In this document: positions 34,297 to 42,624 of the stretch, piece after piece
Layout of the letters: the number at the start of each line of letters is the position of its first letter
Position numbering within the stretch: the stretch's first letter is position 1
Assembly: GCF_000092125.1 (NCBI RefSeq)
Contig: NC_014212.1
Coordinates: forward strand, 1,136,001 to 1,200,000
Direction: 5' to 3'
From: Allomeiothermus silvanus DSM 9946
Lineage (GTDB): Bacteria > Deinococcota > Deinococci > Deinococcales > Thermaceae
Length of the DNA stretch: 64,000 nucleotides
Notes under the pieces: model-generated
What the model was told of the DNA's origin: nothing
The model's database searches: none
The model's input: only the letters and a program-made list of their open reading frames with translations
Program-made: the position numbers and the translations under genes

Positions 34297-35460
34297 TTAA
34301 GCGGTGGGTCTGTCTTCCCTGGGGCCAAGCAGCTCGCCAACGGCCAGGGCAGCTTTTTTGCGCTGCGCCCTGAACAGATGTTGGTACGTTTGCTGGGTAA
34401 AAGCTACGCTGGCGTGCCCTACCCGTTCTGAGACTACCTTGGGATCAACCCCGGCCAGGGCCAGCAGAGAGACGTGAGTATCCCGTAAATCATGGAAGCG
34501 AATTTCTTTGACTTTAGCCCGCTTGATGATGGCTAGAAACTCCCGACGCAGGTTGCTCGGCTCGATGGGGGTTCCCACAGAAGTTGTAAACACCCAGCCC
34601 TCGTCAGTCCAGGCGTCCCCTATCCCCAGGCGATCCTTTTCTTGCTGCTCCCGATGTTGCTGCAATACCTCGAGCACATCGCTTGAAACGTCTACTGGAC
34701 GGCTCGAGCGGTAAGTTTTAGGGGATTGAACAACCCGCTTGCTGCCGGCTTTGGTAAGGTTTTGCCGCACCCAGATCGCGCCTTCCTGCCAATCAATGTC
34801 CGCCCACTTCAGCCCTAGCAGTTCGCCTCGGCGCATCCCGGTCATGAGGGCCAAGAAGAAAAGGGCATACAAGCGGGAGTGCTGTGCCTCAGCCAGGAAA
34901 CGCCAGACTTCCTCGGGCGTCCACACCTCGCCGGTGTAGCGTGGCGCCTGAGGGGGCTTGACCCGGTCCGCCGGGTTCCAGGGCAACAATCCCCAACGCA
35001 CGGCGTCCTCGAGCGCGGCGTGCAAGGTCCGGTGCACCAGCCGGACGGTCGTTGGGGAGAGGGTTTTGAGCCGCTTGGGGTCGTTGGGGTGAATGCGCTT
35101 CTTAAGCAGATCAGCGTAAAGGTGAGTCAAGTGCAGCGGCTGTAAGCGCTGCACCGCTATATCCCCCAATATAGGGATTGCGTGTTTCTCAAGGGCGACT
35201 TTGTACCCGTAATGGGTGGTGGGTTTGACTCGGTGTTCTACTGAAGTCAGCCAGCGCTCACAAAACTCTTTGAGGGTGATCCGGTCGGGGTCAGGGAGCA
35301 AATTGCGGCCATAGGCCACCAGCAGCTCAGCCAGCTTCTTGGCGGCTTCTTTGCGGGTCTTGGCGTACCCCCGGTGGCGCTTACCGCTGATCATCAACGA
35401 ATACTCGTAGCGCCCGTCTGCGCGTTTGTAGATGGTGCCTTCATTGTTGGCGCGTTTCAT
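34297..35460 (-). CDS. int: Tyrosine site-specific integrase
   Basis: 387 residues from MKRANNEGTIYKR; a longer start at 35520 adds only a low-complexity proline-rich leader. The N-terminal AP2-like arm-binding domain contains GRYEYSLMISGKRHRGYAKT. The SAM-like core-binding domain is at about 65-165. The catalytic domain shows Arg in TGMRRGELLGLKW, His-x-x-Arg in RFHDLRDTHVSLL, His in VGHASVAFTQQTY and the Tyr of the same segment. It should recombine at the tRNA-Thr site. Confidence 0.95.
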   Translation of the reverse strand: MKRANNEGTIYKRADGRYEYSLMISGKRHRGYAKTRKEAAKKLAELLVAYGRNLLPDPDRITLKEFCERWLTSVEHRVKPTTHYGYKVALEKHAIPILGDIAVQRLQPLHLTHLYADLLKKRIHPNDPKRLKTLSPTTVRLVHRTLHAALEDAVRWGLLPWNPADRVKPPQAPRYTGEVWTPEEVWRFLAEAQHSRLYALFFLALMTGMRRGELLGLKWADIDWQEGAIWVRQNLTKAGSKRVVQSPKTYRSSRPVDVSSDVLEVLQQHREQQEKDRLGIGDAWTDEGWVFTTSVGTPIEPSNLRREFLAIIKRAKVKEIRFHDLRDTHVSLLALAGVDPKVVSERVGHASVAFTQQTYQHLFRAQRKKAALAVGELLGPREDRPTA

Positions 35461-35864
35461 AGGTGGTTGTGTGGCGGGGGATGGGGAGGGGGGAGGGCAT
35501 GGGTCAGTTCGTGGGGTCAAGTACTATCGAATCTTGGTCAAGACCCACACGCGTACTTGTTCCAAGTTTTGCGATCTGTGTACCGATATGTGCTTCCCCA
35601 AAATTCAGCTAGTTCAAGTTGGGCGGTGCGCATAGCCGGGTTATAAGTAGCAATTACGCTGAAAGGGCTGGTTTGACCGTTAAGCACTGGCTGGTAATCT
35701 ATAAGAGCATCTTGAGAAGTAATGAACTCGTCGTTTTTGGTGAAGAAAGAAACTTTAGCAACAACTTTATCCAAGCTTTGGCCTGACACGTTTGTCACCC
35801 TACCCTCGGCCTTTACAAAACTGTCGCCAATCTGACTCCAATGCCAATCCTCAATGTTGACACT

Positions 35865-35885
35865 CCCACGGCTAAAGCACGTGGG
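35865..35885 (-). ncRNA. Right-end hairpin of the TnpB element (putative omega/reRNA 3' part)
   Basis: CCCACG and CGTGGG enclose GCTTTAGC, whose TAG is the tnpB stop. In IS605-type elements the RNA covering this end acts as TnpB guide, with the flanking DNA as guide sequence. This is family knowledge applied to the structure seen here. Confidence 0.5.
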
Positions 35886-37071
35886 ATTCTTGGTTCGACG
35901 AGGACTGCCTACGTTGTGTAGGTCTTACACCCTCTCCCCAAGCGTTTAGCGTCTCCGGGTGCCCCACGGCGACGGGGATAGCTCGTATCCCTTCGGCCCG
36001 GATGTTCAGGGCCGCGTTCAGGTCTCGGTCGTGCACCGCCCCGCACTCACAGGTCCAAACCCTGTCCGAGAGGGTGAGGGCGGTGTGGATTGTCCCGCAC
36101 TCCCGACAAAGCTTGCTGCTGGGGAAGTATCGGTCAATCACGACGAGATGTTTGCGATACCAGACCGCCTTGTACTCCAACTGCCGCCGAAACTCACCCG
36201 GGGCCGCATCTAGAACCGACTTGGACAGCTTGGTTTTCGCCATCCCTTTCAGGTTCAGGTCCTCGATGCACAGCCCGTCGTACTTCTGGACGAGTCCGGT
36301 GGTCAGCTTGTGCAGCCAGTCCTGCCGCTGGTTGCGAACCTTGGCGTGGACCCTGTTCAGCCGATGCCTGGCCTTTTCCCGGTTCTTGCTACCCTTCTGC
36401 TTGCGGGAAAGCTCCCTTTGCGCCCTGCGAAGCTTGCGCTCTGCTTTGCGGTAGAACTTGGGTGGAGCTATTCTTGTACCGTCGGAAAGCACTGCGAAGT
36501 CTTTCAAGCCGAGGTCAATCCCCACCACATGCTCAGGGTTTACGGGGGGCAGGGGTACGTCGGGCATCTCGAACTCGGCGGTCAGGGTGACGTGCCAGTG
36601 CCCTTCGGTGTCGCGTTTGAATGTTGCGCCTTTGATGACGCAATCAATCGGCTGGCTCTGGCGAATCTTCACCCCACCGACCTTGGGGAGGTAAACCTTG
36701 CCTTCCTCCACCCGGACGCGCTGGGGAATGCGGAAGCGGGGCGGGTCCTTCTTTCGGGTCTTGAACCGGGGGAACCCGGCCCGTCGCTCGAAAAACGCCT
36801 TGAACGCCCGGTCGAGGTCTTGGAGGGCTTGTTGCAAGAGTTGGCTATCCGCTTCTCTGAGCCAGGCCATCTCAGGCCGCTTCTTCAGGGCGGTGAGTTC
36901 GGTGGCCTGCCCGTTGTAGGTCAACCCCTTCCCGGTGGCGGCATACGCCTCCTTGCGCCGTGCAAGGCCCCAGTTCCACACGAACCGCCGAGCTCCGGCC
37001 ATACGCAGCAAAGCCTCAGCTTGGGCTTGGGTGGGTTCCATGCGGAAGCGGTAGACCTTGCGGAGCAGCAT
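35872..37071 (-). CDS. tnpB: TnpB RNA-guided nuclease homologue
   Basis: 399 residues. The N-terminal domain starts [21 protein letters not shown]. The RuvC-type acidic residues are present: Asp in [13 protein letters not shown], Glu in [12 protein letters not shown] and Asp in [12 protein letters not shown] zinc ribbon is formed by LCRECG and CECG. All catalytic residues seem intact, so it could be an active guide-RNA nuclease. Its ATG directly follows the tnpA stop. Confidence 0.9.
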   Translation of the reverse strand: MLLRKVYRFRMEPTQAQAEALLRMAGARRFVWNWGLARRKEAYAATGKGLTYNGQATELTALKKRPEMAWLREADSQLLQQALQDLDRAFKAFFERRAGFPRFKTRKKDPPRFRIPQRVRVEEGKVYLPKVGGVKIRQSQPIDCVIKGATFKRDTEGHWHVTLTAEFEMPDVPLPPVNPEHVVGIDLGLKDFAVLSDGTRIAPPKFYRKAERKLRRAQRELSRKQKGSKNREKARHRLNRVHAKVRNQRQDWLHKLTTGLVQKYDGLCIEDLNLKGMAKTKLSKSVLDAAPGEFRRQLEYKAVWYRKHLVVIDRYFPSSKLCRECGTIHTALTLSDRVWTCECGAVHDRDLNAALNIRAEGIRAIPVAVGHPETLNAWGEGVRPTQRRQSSSNQESHVL

Positions 37072-37470
37072 TCAGTCCCTCGTCTTCTGGGCGGCGATGT
37101 ATTGCTCGATGGTTTTGCTACTGACCATGCCAGCCGTGGAAACGAAATAGCTCCGTGTCCACAGGGCGGGAAGGCGGATGAGTTGGGGAAACTCCCGGCG
37201 CAACACGTGCGAGGTGTAGCCCTTCAGGCGGTGGGCGACCTGGTTAGGGGCCACGTCGGGGTCTACCGAAATGAACAGGTGTACGTGGTCGGGCATGATT
37301 TCCAGGGCGATGATTTCCCAGCCTAGTTTAGCGGTCTTCTCCCTAAGCAGAATATCCAAGCGCTCGGCCAACGGTCCTACCAGAATCTTGCGGCGGCGCT
37401 TGGGCACGAAAACGAAGTGGTAACGCAGCAGCGAGACGGAGGTGTTCTTGTGTTTGTAGGCCGTAGGCAC
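37072..37470 (-). CDS. tnpA: TnpA Y1 (HUH) transposase of IS200/IS605 family
   Basis: 132 residues from a GTG start (PTAYKHKNTSVSLLRYHFVF). The HUH motif is in IMPDHVHLFISV and the catalytic Tyr in SSKTIEQYIAAQ near the C-terminus. Length and motifs match single-strand transposases of this family. It is followed without gap by tnpB. Confidence 0.9.
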   Translation of the reverse strand: MPTAYKHKNTSVSLLRYHFVFVPKRRRKILVGPLAERLDILLREKTAKLGWEIIALEIMPDHVHLFISVDPDVAPNQVAHRLKGYTSHVLRREFPQLIRLPALWTRSYFVSTAGMVSSKTIEQYIAAQKTRD

Positions 37471-37811
37471 TATCACAGTATAGCACACCTGCCGCCCACC
37501 ATGCGATGTGCCCCTGCGGGGCACATGGGGGAGTCCATGTATCCCATCCCTGAAGGGAAGGGTTTTATAGCTCCCCCACACCCCCTCGCTTCTATAAGAT
37601 TGCTCCTAGCACCCAGCCCCAACGTTTCCCCTTGGGTTTACGAAAAGCGAAAACCAACAACCCTATGAAAACGATTGGCCATAAAAGGTATAGCATATCT
37701 CCCTCCAAAGCTTCACCTAATCTATTTTGAATTTACATCAATGTTCGTCCAACTTAGGGTCATTTGCCATTCAGCGTTTCAATCCTCACTCGAGCTTTCG
37801 CCCGAGCGCAA

Positions 37812-38465
37812 CTACATTTTCCGCACCAGGGTAGCTGCCACCCCAAGGACGCGGTCGTTATCGGTAAGAGGAACCGGCGGGTGGTCGGGGTTATCAGAGT
37901 AGAGGTACCAGGAACCGTTGTAGCGCTGTAACCGCTTGACGATGACCCCATCCCAGTGGACATGCACCGCCACGATGCGCCCCGGCTCGACTGCTCCCCC
38001 GGTCCAGAACACCACCACGTCCCCGTCCTTGAGCGTGGGCTGCATGGAATCCCCACCGACCCGCACAGCGAACAGTTCAGACTCCGGCTTGCCTTTGAGG
38101 TCCGGGATGTGGAGAGTGATGTATTCGGCGTTTTCATTCCACATCGGCGGCCCGGCTCCGGCATCTACGACGGGGATACGATACCGCGTCACCGGAATGG
38201 TAGCAGTGATTTCCGACCCGGGGAGCTGGATGCCTGTCTCCTGGGAAAACTCCTCGGGAGTCCATTGGAGAACATCCAAAATGCGCTCGAGGGTTGTGGG
38301 CTCCTTATATGCTAAATAACGAACCATTGTGTCTACACTAGGGAGAAAACGCGCTCCTGCCCACCCCGGGCTTTTACCTACTCGCTTAGAAAATTCAGCT
38401 TGACTAATATCTAGTTGTTTCAAACGAGCCTTGATCGCTTCTGCGGCTTCTATTATTGCCACCAT
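37812..38465 (-). CDS. CI/LexA-type phage repressor
   Basis: 217 residues starting MVAIIEAAEAIKARLKQL behind GGAGGGGG. The N-terminal helix-turn-helix (DISQAEFSKRVGKSPGW) binds the operators just upstream. The C-terminal S24 peptidase domain has the catalytic Ser in GGDSMQPTLKDGDVVV and Lys in GVIVKRLQRY, so RecA-stimulated self-cleavage is likely. It is divergent from the Cro-like gene, forming the lysogeny switch. Confidence 0.9.
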   Translation of the reverse strand: MVAIIEAAEAIKARLKQLDISQAEFSKRVGKSPGWAGARFLPSVDTMVRYLAYKEPTTLERILDVLQWTPEEFSQETGIQLPGSEITATIPVTRYRIPVVDAGAGPPMWNENAEYITLHIPDLKGKPESELFAVRVGGDSMQPTLKDGDVVVFWTGGAVEPGRIVAVHVHWDGVIVKRLQRYNGSWYLYSDNPDHPPVPLTDNDRVLGVAATLVRKM

Positions 38466-38479
38466 ACCCCCTCCAGTCA

Positions 38480-38526
38480 AATACCTTTGGTATTAGGGTA
38501 GCAAATAAATAACTACTAGTGGTATT
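38480..38526. promoter_or_regulatory. Operators of the CI/Cro switch
   Basis: O1 is a perfect 6-3-6 dyad AATACC-TTT-GGTATT (38480-38494), placed over the minus-strand TAATAC box that should be the -10 of the repressor. O2 is the related ACTACT-AGT-GGTATT (38512-38526), overlapping the -35 of the rightward promoter. A third similar dyad TACTAC-CT-GTAGTA lies near 38742 inside the Cro-like gene. Confidence 0.7.
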
Positions 38527-38553
38527 GACGCAGCGATTCGTATCGACTACAAT
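38525..38553 (+). promoter_or_regulatory. Rightward early promoter of the prophage
   Basis: TTGACG (38525-38530), 17-base spacer, TACAAT (38548-38553); the ATG of the Cro-like gene is eight bases later, so the message should be leaderless. The -35 box overlaps O2. Confidence 0.85.
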
Positions 38554-38561
38554 GTGTAGCG

Positions 38562-38783
38562 ATGATAGGTGAACGCCTAAAAGCTCTTCGAGAGGCACGG
38601 CAGATGTCACAGTACGATCTGGCCCGTGCTGCGCATGTCAGCCAAGGGCTAATCTGGCAAATTGAGGCCAACCGTAAAAATCCTGGCTTGAAAACGCTAT
38701 TGCGGCTAGCAAACGCCCTATCTGTATCTCCTGACCAACTACTACCTGTAGTATCTCATGTAGGACAGGAGGCCCCCCGATGA
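38562..38783 (+). CDS. Cro-like HTH regulator
   Basis: A 73-residue XRE-family protein: MIGERLKALREARQMSQYDL, then the recognition helix region HVSQGLIWQIEANRKNPGLK. It is small enough to be a Cro repressor acting at O1/O2. First gene of the early operon; its stop overlaps the next start by four bases. Confidence 0.85.
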   Translation: MIGERLKALREARQMSQYDLARAAHVSQGLIWQIEANRKNPGLKTLLRLANALSVSPDQLLPVVSHVGQEAPR

Positions 38784-39010
38784 CTGACCCCACCCTCATC
38801 TGGCAAGTAGCCGAATCCCTCGGCTTTGGCCGCCGTGTGACCTACACCCCGGATGAGGTAGCAGCCATTTTGCGCATGGGCCGCAGGCAAACCTACGAGC
38901 AGATTCGCTCGGGGCATATCCGGGCTGTCCGCAACGGTAGCCGCTGGCTCGTACCAGTCAACGCCATTGCGGAATTCGTTGGGGCAGGGCGGGAGGCCAT
39001 CTCCCGATGA
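38780..39010 (+). CDS. Excisionase-family (MerR-like HTH) DNA-binding protein
   Basis: A 76-residue protein with the pattern TYTPDEVAAILRMGRRQTYEQIRSG followed by HIRAVRNGSRWLVPVNAI, the winged-helix arrangement of excisionase/HTH_17 proteins. It may aid excision or regulate early genes. ATG overlaps the Cro stop (CGATGA). Confidence 0.75.
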   Translation: MTDPTLIWQVAESLGFGRRVTYTPDEVAAILRMGRRQTYEQIRSGHIRAVRNGSRWLVPVNAIAEFVGAGREAISR

Positions 39011-39053
39011 AATGTCCCCCGCTAGCGGGCGGGGGAGGAAGGAGGAGAAAACA

Positions 39054-39242
39054 ATGTACAGGGACAGTATAGCACAACTCGAACGGGCCAGGGCAGAGCT
39101 GGCCGAGATGGGCAACCCATACGCCTACCCCGTGCGGGATTGGATAGACGATCATCTGCGGCATCTGGCCCTGCAGCGTTATCAAGCGCTGCAGGAGGAG
39201 GTCGCGGCGATTGAGCGGCGGTTGGATAGGGAGGTGGCGTGA
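39054..39242 (+). CDS. Small coiled-coil phage protein
   Basis: 62 residues (MYRDSIAQLERARAELAEMG...LQEEVAAIERRLDREVA), charged and helical at both ends. A strong AGGAGG precedes the ATG. Family unknown; an early-operon accessory protein. Confidence 0.65.
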   Translation: MYRDSIAQLERARAELAEMGNPYAYPVRDWIDDHLRHLALQRYQALQEEVAAIERRLDREVA

Positions 39243-39514
39243 TGCCTAGCCCTATGCGGCGCCTCGAGAAGGCCCTACGGATCGCTTTGGGCCGGGCGCA
39301 CGGCGGCGATGCTGCATACGCCGTGCAAGTAATCGAAACCCTCGAGACCGACGCCGAAGCCCCCGACTACGCCCCCCGCCCCTATCAGGGGTGGCGGGAT
39401 GCCCGGCGGCTCATCAACGAGATTGAAGCCCTCGAGCGCTCAGAGGGGGTTGAGCACGTCCGCATCAAGCGCCGGGTTCCATCGGCCTACCGAACCGGAG
39501 AGTTTTATGTCTAA
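39242..39514 (+). CDS. Hypothetical early phage protein
   Basis: 90 residues, starting at the ATG that overlaps the previous TGA by one base. It contains LEKALRIALGRAHGGDAAYA and a helix INEIEALERSEGVEHVRIKR. No known family is recognised. Confidence 0.6.
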   Translation: MPSPMRRLEKALRIALGRAHGGDAAYAVQVIETLETDAEAPDYAPRPYQGWRDARRLINEIEALERSEGVEHVRIKRRVPSAYRTGEFYV

Positions 39515-39629
39515 GCGCAGATTCGACTGGCCTGCTTTCTTCGCGGCCTTCTTTCTGGCCCTCATCGCCTGGGGGATCGCCTTCGGCATCCCCTGGGGCC
39601 TGGATTGGATGGATCGGAGGCTGCCCTGA
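39507..39629 (+). CDS. Single-pass membrane miniprotein
   Basis: 40 residues. A basic start MSKRRFDW is followed by one hydrophobic helix FFAAFFLALIAWGIAFGIPW. It overlaps the previous gene by eight bases and the next ATG by one. Its place in a tight translational chain supports coding. Function unknown. Confidence 0.6.
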   Translation: MSKRRFDWPAFFAAFFLALIAWGIAFGIPWGLDWMDRRLP

Positions 39630-39847
39630 TGTGGTGGCCCGACGACCTCCGCGATTTCCGCCGTTTCCGCGCGGTGTATGGCGCGGGGCAGTTCCGCTGG
39701 GGTAGCCCCGCCACCACCCCGGCCAAACGACCAGGGGAGACCAACACCTGCCAGACCTGGACCGAGCGGCAGGTGTTGCGGCTGGCGCGGCTGGGGGAGC
39801 TTGATTCTGATCGGCCAATCGCGGCGAGCGCCGCTGGCAATGTGTAG
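39629..39847 (+). CDS. Hypothetical early phage protein
   Basis: 72 residues (MWWPDDLRDFRRFRAVYGAG), ATG overlapping the previous TGA. It has a C-terminal TERQVLRLARLGELDSD segment that could be helical. Not recognised. Confidence 0.55.
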   Translation: MWWPDDLRDFRRFRAVYGAGQFRWGSPATTPAKRPGETNTCQTWTERQVLRLARLGELDSDRPIAASAAGNV

Positions 39848-39874
39848 CCCCAAGGGGGCAAAAGGAGTGTGTGT

Positions 39875-40492
39875 ATGCCGTTTGTGATGGAAAAACCGCA
39901 ACAAAATGACTTTGGCACTGAAAGCGTGGTCTTCCCCCCCAACACCCCACTCGAGTTCACCCTGGAGAAGATCGAGGCTGGGCTTTACGAGCCCTTCAAG
40001 CCCGACGGTAGCCGGGATCAGCCTTATCCCCATTTCCGCTTCACCTACAAGGACGCTGAAGGAGACATCTACCAGACTCAGCCGATGCGTTTTCCTCGAG
40101 CGTTCCAGTTCAACGAAAAGGCCGGCTTTTGGAGGCATATAGGGGCCCTTTTTGGCCGCCCACTCACCGAAGAGGACGCTGGAGCTGTGGAGATCGATCT
40201 AGGGCCGGGCTTCGACACCTGGGAGGACGTGCTATCCCGAGATAAGATGCCTAACTTGTTTGCCAAAAAAGACGAGGTGCGCCCGCTCCAGGTTAGGAGC
40301 ATCAAGGTCCACGGCAAGGAACTGATCAGCTCCGATAGCAAGGTGCTTTTGATGTTCTCCACACAAAAGAAAAAAGACAAAGACGGCAAGCCCAAGCGTG
40401 ACAGCAACGGGGATGAGATCGAGTACAGCAAGCTCGAAAGCGTATTTCCGATTTCCAGTGGTGAGAGCGGCAAGAAGAAGCGCCCCGTTTAG
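39875..40492 (+). CDS. Hypothetical phage protein of the replication block
   Basis: 205 residues from ATG 39875, behind AAAAGGAG. It is beta-rich in the first half (FTLEKIEAGLYEPFKPDG, FRFTYKDAEGDIYQT) and has a lysine-rich acidic tail (KKKDKDGKPKRDSNGDEI). Placed before the helicase and ended by a strong terminator, it may be a DNA-binding accessory or SSB-like protein, but this is a guess. Confidence 0.6.
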   Translation: MPFVMEKPQQNDFGTESVVFPPNTPLEFTLEKIEAGLYEPFKPDGSRDQPYPHFRFTYKDAEGDIYQTQPMRFPRAFQFNEKAGFWRHIGALFGRPLTEEDAGAVEIDLGPGFDTWEDVLSRDKMPNLFAKKDEVRPLQVRSIKVHGKELISSDSKVLLMFSTQKKKDKDGKPKRDSNGDEIEYSKLESVFPISSGESGKKKRPV

Positions 40493-40501
40493 GAATCCCG
40501 C

Positions 40502-40533
40502 AAGCCCCTACCCGGAATCCTGGGTAGGGGCTT
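40502..40533 (+). terminator. Rho-independent terminator in the early region
   Basis: AAGCCCCTACCC and GGGTAGGGGCTT form a perfect 12-bp stem with an 8-base loop, followed by CTT. It separates the small early genes from the helicase gene and may need antitermination or permit partial read-through. Confidence 0.8.
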
Positions 40534-40555
40534 CTTGACGCTCGAGGGGACAACT

Positions 40556-42289
40556 ATGGACCACAGCAAACTCACCAAACTCACTGGGGTGGGACCCGCC
40601 TTGGCCGAGCGGATCGCCAATCACTTTGGGAGTGAAGCCGAAGCCCTGGCGGCCTTGTCTGAAAATCCCTATCGGCTGATGGAAGTAGAAGGCATCGGTT
40701 TTCGCCGGGCTGACTGCATTGCCCAGGCGCATTTTGGGATTTCCCCTGATGACCCTATCCGGCACGGCTACGGCAACGACTGGGTTTTGCGGCAAGCCGG
40801 GGGGCGGATGCCCCTCGACCTCTACCAGGCCAGACGAATGGAGATCGGACTCTTTGATCGTCGGTACGAGCTATGGGGAGCTTTTTGTGACATCCTCCTA
40901 GAACCTGATTTGCAAGATTCCCCGGAGTTTGCGCAGTACGTTTGGCTAGAGCCCGAGCTTAGGGCCGAACAAAGTTTGGCCCGCTTTTTGGTAAAGGCGA
41001 CGCGACCAACCACTAACCCTTTTATCATGCCTAACGGCATTCCTACTTATCTAAACGAGGCTCAGGTAAATGCGGTATTGAAGATGTCCTGCCCCGGATT
41101 TGTCCCCGCTCTTTGCGTCACGGGCGGGGCAGGGACGGGTAAGACCACGGTGATCGCTGAGGCAGTGAGGCGGTTAGGGGCCGGGGCAGCAAGAATCATG
41201 ACGTTTACGGGAAAGGCCGCCCAGCGGGTTAGGCAGGCACTCGCTGGGCGTGGTTGTGAGGATTTTGCCGAAGTCAGCACGCTGCATCGCGGATTGGATT
41301 ACAAACCCGGGGAGGGATTCCGCAGGGAACGCTTTACGGAGTCCGTTGTAATCATCGACGAAGCCAGCATGGTGCCCAATTGGCTGCTGGCCCAGGTAGT
41401 GACGCGGCTAGAGCCCTTGGCAACGCTGGTGCTAGTCGGCGACGTGGCTCAGTTGCCGCCAATAGACGCCGGGTTCCCCTTCAAAGACTTTATCGACGCT
41501 GGGGTTCACACCGTAACTCTGACCCAAAACTACCGCCAGGAAAACCAGCGGGAAATTTTTGAGCTGGCCGAAGCAGTACGAACTCGAGCCCTCCAGCCCC
41601 CACCTTTGCATGCCTCGATCTGCGCCACCAATCTTTCCGCCTACGAGTTCAACTACTGGTGTGAAGCCTTGCTCGACCCAGATCAGCTACCCCCTTTGCT
41701 GGACTGGCAAGCCATCACGTACAGAAACGCTGACCGCGAGCGGATCAACCTGGAGTTGCAAAAAATATTCAACCCCCACGGGGGGAAAGCTTTCGAGTAC
41801 TGGCCCCGCGCCCTCCCCAAGGAAGAACGAAAGCCGATCACGGTAAAGACGGGGGACAAAATCGCGGTGCGGGCAAATGTTTACTCCCTGGAGGTGATGA
41901 ACGGTCAGACCGGGATCGTCCGGGATGTTAAGCTCGACCGCGAAACCTACGAACCGGTTTCGGTAATTGTAGAAATTGAAGGACGAAGTGTAGAAGTTCC
42001 GTTGGAACTGGCTCCAGATCTCCTCGAGTTGGGCTATTGCATCACCACTCACAAGGCCCAGGGGTCGGGGTGGAAGGAGGTGTTTATCTTGCAGCCGGGG
42101 GCAGTTGGGTTTGACTCCCGGCGCTGGTGGTATACGGCGATCTCGCGAGCTGAGGAACAGCTCGCAATCCTCACTCAAATGGGAACCAGGACCTGGTGGG
42201 CCAATGCCACCAAGCCTATGCCCTTCGAGCCGAGCAGCTTGCTCGCGCGGTTCCAGCGTTACGCCTCCCAGCCGGTGGGGGTTCGTTGA
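40556..42289 (+). CDS. RecD2/TraA-like superfamily 1 DNA helicase
   Basis: 577 residues. Helix-hairpin-helix motifs lead (LTGVGPALAERIANHFG, EVEGIGFRRADCIA). Motif I is CVTGGAGTGKTTVI, motif II VVIIDEASMV, motif III VLVGDVAQLPPIDAG, motif IV/V LTQNYRQ, and the C-terminus has CITTHKAQGSGWKEVF with YTAISRAEEQL. This is the RecD2 layout of a 5'-3' helicase. It probably serves phage replication or recombination together with the nuclease and primase downstream. Confidence 0.9.
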   Translation: MDHSKLTKLTGVGPALAERIANHFGSEAEALAALSENPYRLMEVEGIGFRRADCIAQAHFGISPDDPIRHGYGNDWVLRQAGGRMPLDLYQARRMEIGLFDRRYELWGAFCDILLEPDLQDSPEFAQYVWLEPELRAEQSLARFLVKATRPTTNPFIMPNGIPTYLNEAQVNAVLKMSCPGFVPALCVTGGAGTGKTTVIAEAVRRLGAGAARIMTFTGKAAQRVRQALAGRGCEDFAEVSTLHRGLDYKPGEGFRRERFTESVVIIDEASMVPNWLLAQVVTRLEPLATLVLVGDVAQLPPIDAGFPFKDFIDAGVHTVTLTQNYRQENQREIFELAEAVRTRALQPPPLHASICATNLSAYEFNYWCEALLDPDQLPPLLDWQAITYRNADRERINLELQKIFNPHGGKAFEYWPRALPKEERKPITVKTGDKIAVRANVYSLEVMNGQTGIVRDVKLDRETYEPVSVIVEIEGRSVEVPLELAPDLLELGYCITTHKAQGSGWKEVFILQPGAVGFDSRRWWYTAISRAEEQLAILTQMGTRTWWANATKPMPFEPSSLLARFQRYASQPVGVR

Positions 42290-42624
42290 TGCCTGGGGCC
42301 ATGGATACCCACAGCTTCCGCCGTCGTCTGGCTGAGGCCATGAGCGAGGCGGAAATCCAGCAAGGGATTGTGAGGTACCTACGGGCTACGGGCTGGGTAG
42401 TACTGGAGATCAAAGGCAACGCCAAGCGGGGTGGGACGGTATTTCAGACTAAGGGGATCCCTGACCTCTATGCCGCACGAAAGGGACGCAGCTTGTGGCT
42501 CGAGGTCAAACGGCCCGGCCAGAGGCCGCGCCCCGAGCAAGAAGCGCTCCATGAACGTTTGCGCCAGGAAGGGTGCGAGGTGCACGTCATAGACGGGATC
42601 GAAGCGCTGGAGAAGCTGTTATGA
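42289..42624 (+). CDS. VRR-NUC family nuclease
   Basis: 111 residues, ATG overlapping the helicase TGA by one base. The PD-(D/E)xK core reads GIPDLYAARKGRSLWLEVKRPGQRPRPEQ, the VRR-NUC hallmark. Phage members cut branched DNA such as Holliday junctions. The first basic helix and SEAEIQQGIVRYLRATGW match the family start. Confidence 0.9.
   Translation: MPGAMDTHSFRRRLAEAMSEAEIQQGIVRYLRATGWVVLEIKGNAKRGGTVFQTKGIPDLYAARKGRSLWLEVKRPGQRPRPEQEALHERLRQEGCEVHVIDGIEALEKLL

Larger units (their letters stand above)
35858..37593 (-). mobile_element. IS200/IS605-family element with tnpA and tnpB
   Basis: About 1736 bp. There is no target duplication, as expected for Y1 single-strand transposition. The left end next to tnpA has an ATGTGCCCC/GGGGCACAT hairpin. 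The right end carries a CCCACG...CGTGGG hairpin just before the terminal TGTCA. The left flank reads TTAT, the presumed cleavage/target motif. Ends were set by restoring the interrupted reading frame, so each is uncertain by a base or two. Confidence 0.75.
35538..37696 (-). pseudogene. Membrane-anchored FxLYD-domain protein, split by an IS200/IS605 element
   Basis: On the minus strand ATG 37696 follows GGAGGGAGAT and encodes MLYLLWPIVFIGLLVFAFRK, a membrane segment, up to VLGAIL. The frame resumes after the element as IEDWHWSQIGDSFVKAEGR and continues with VTNVSGQSLDKVVAKVSFF to CGS. Excision at TTAT gives a continuous reading frame of about 143 residues. The C-terminal part is FxLYD-like, a small beta fold common in surface or lysogeny-linked proteins. 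Located between integrase and repressor, it is a likely prophage accessory gene. Confidence 0.65.

Noticed and set aside
36310-37326. Long plus-strand frame opposite tnpB
   Set aside because: Antisense shadow of a GC-rich gene; no family features.
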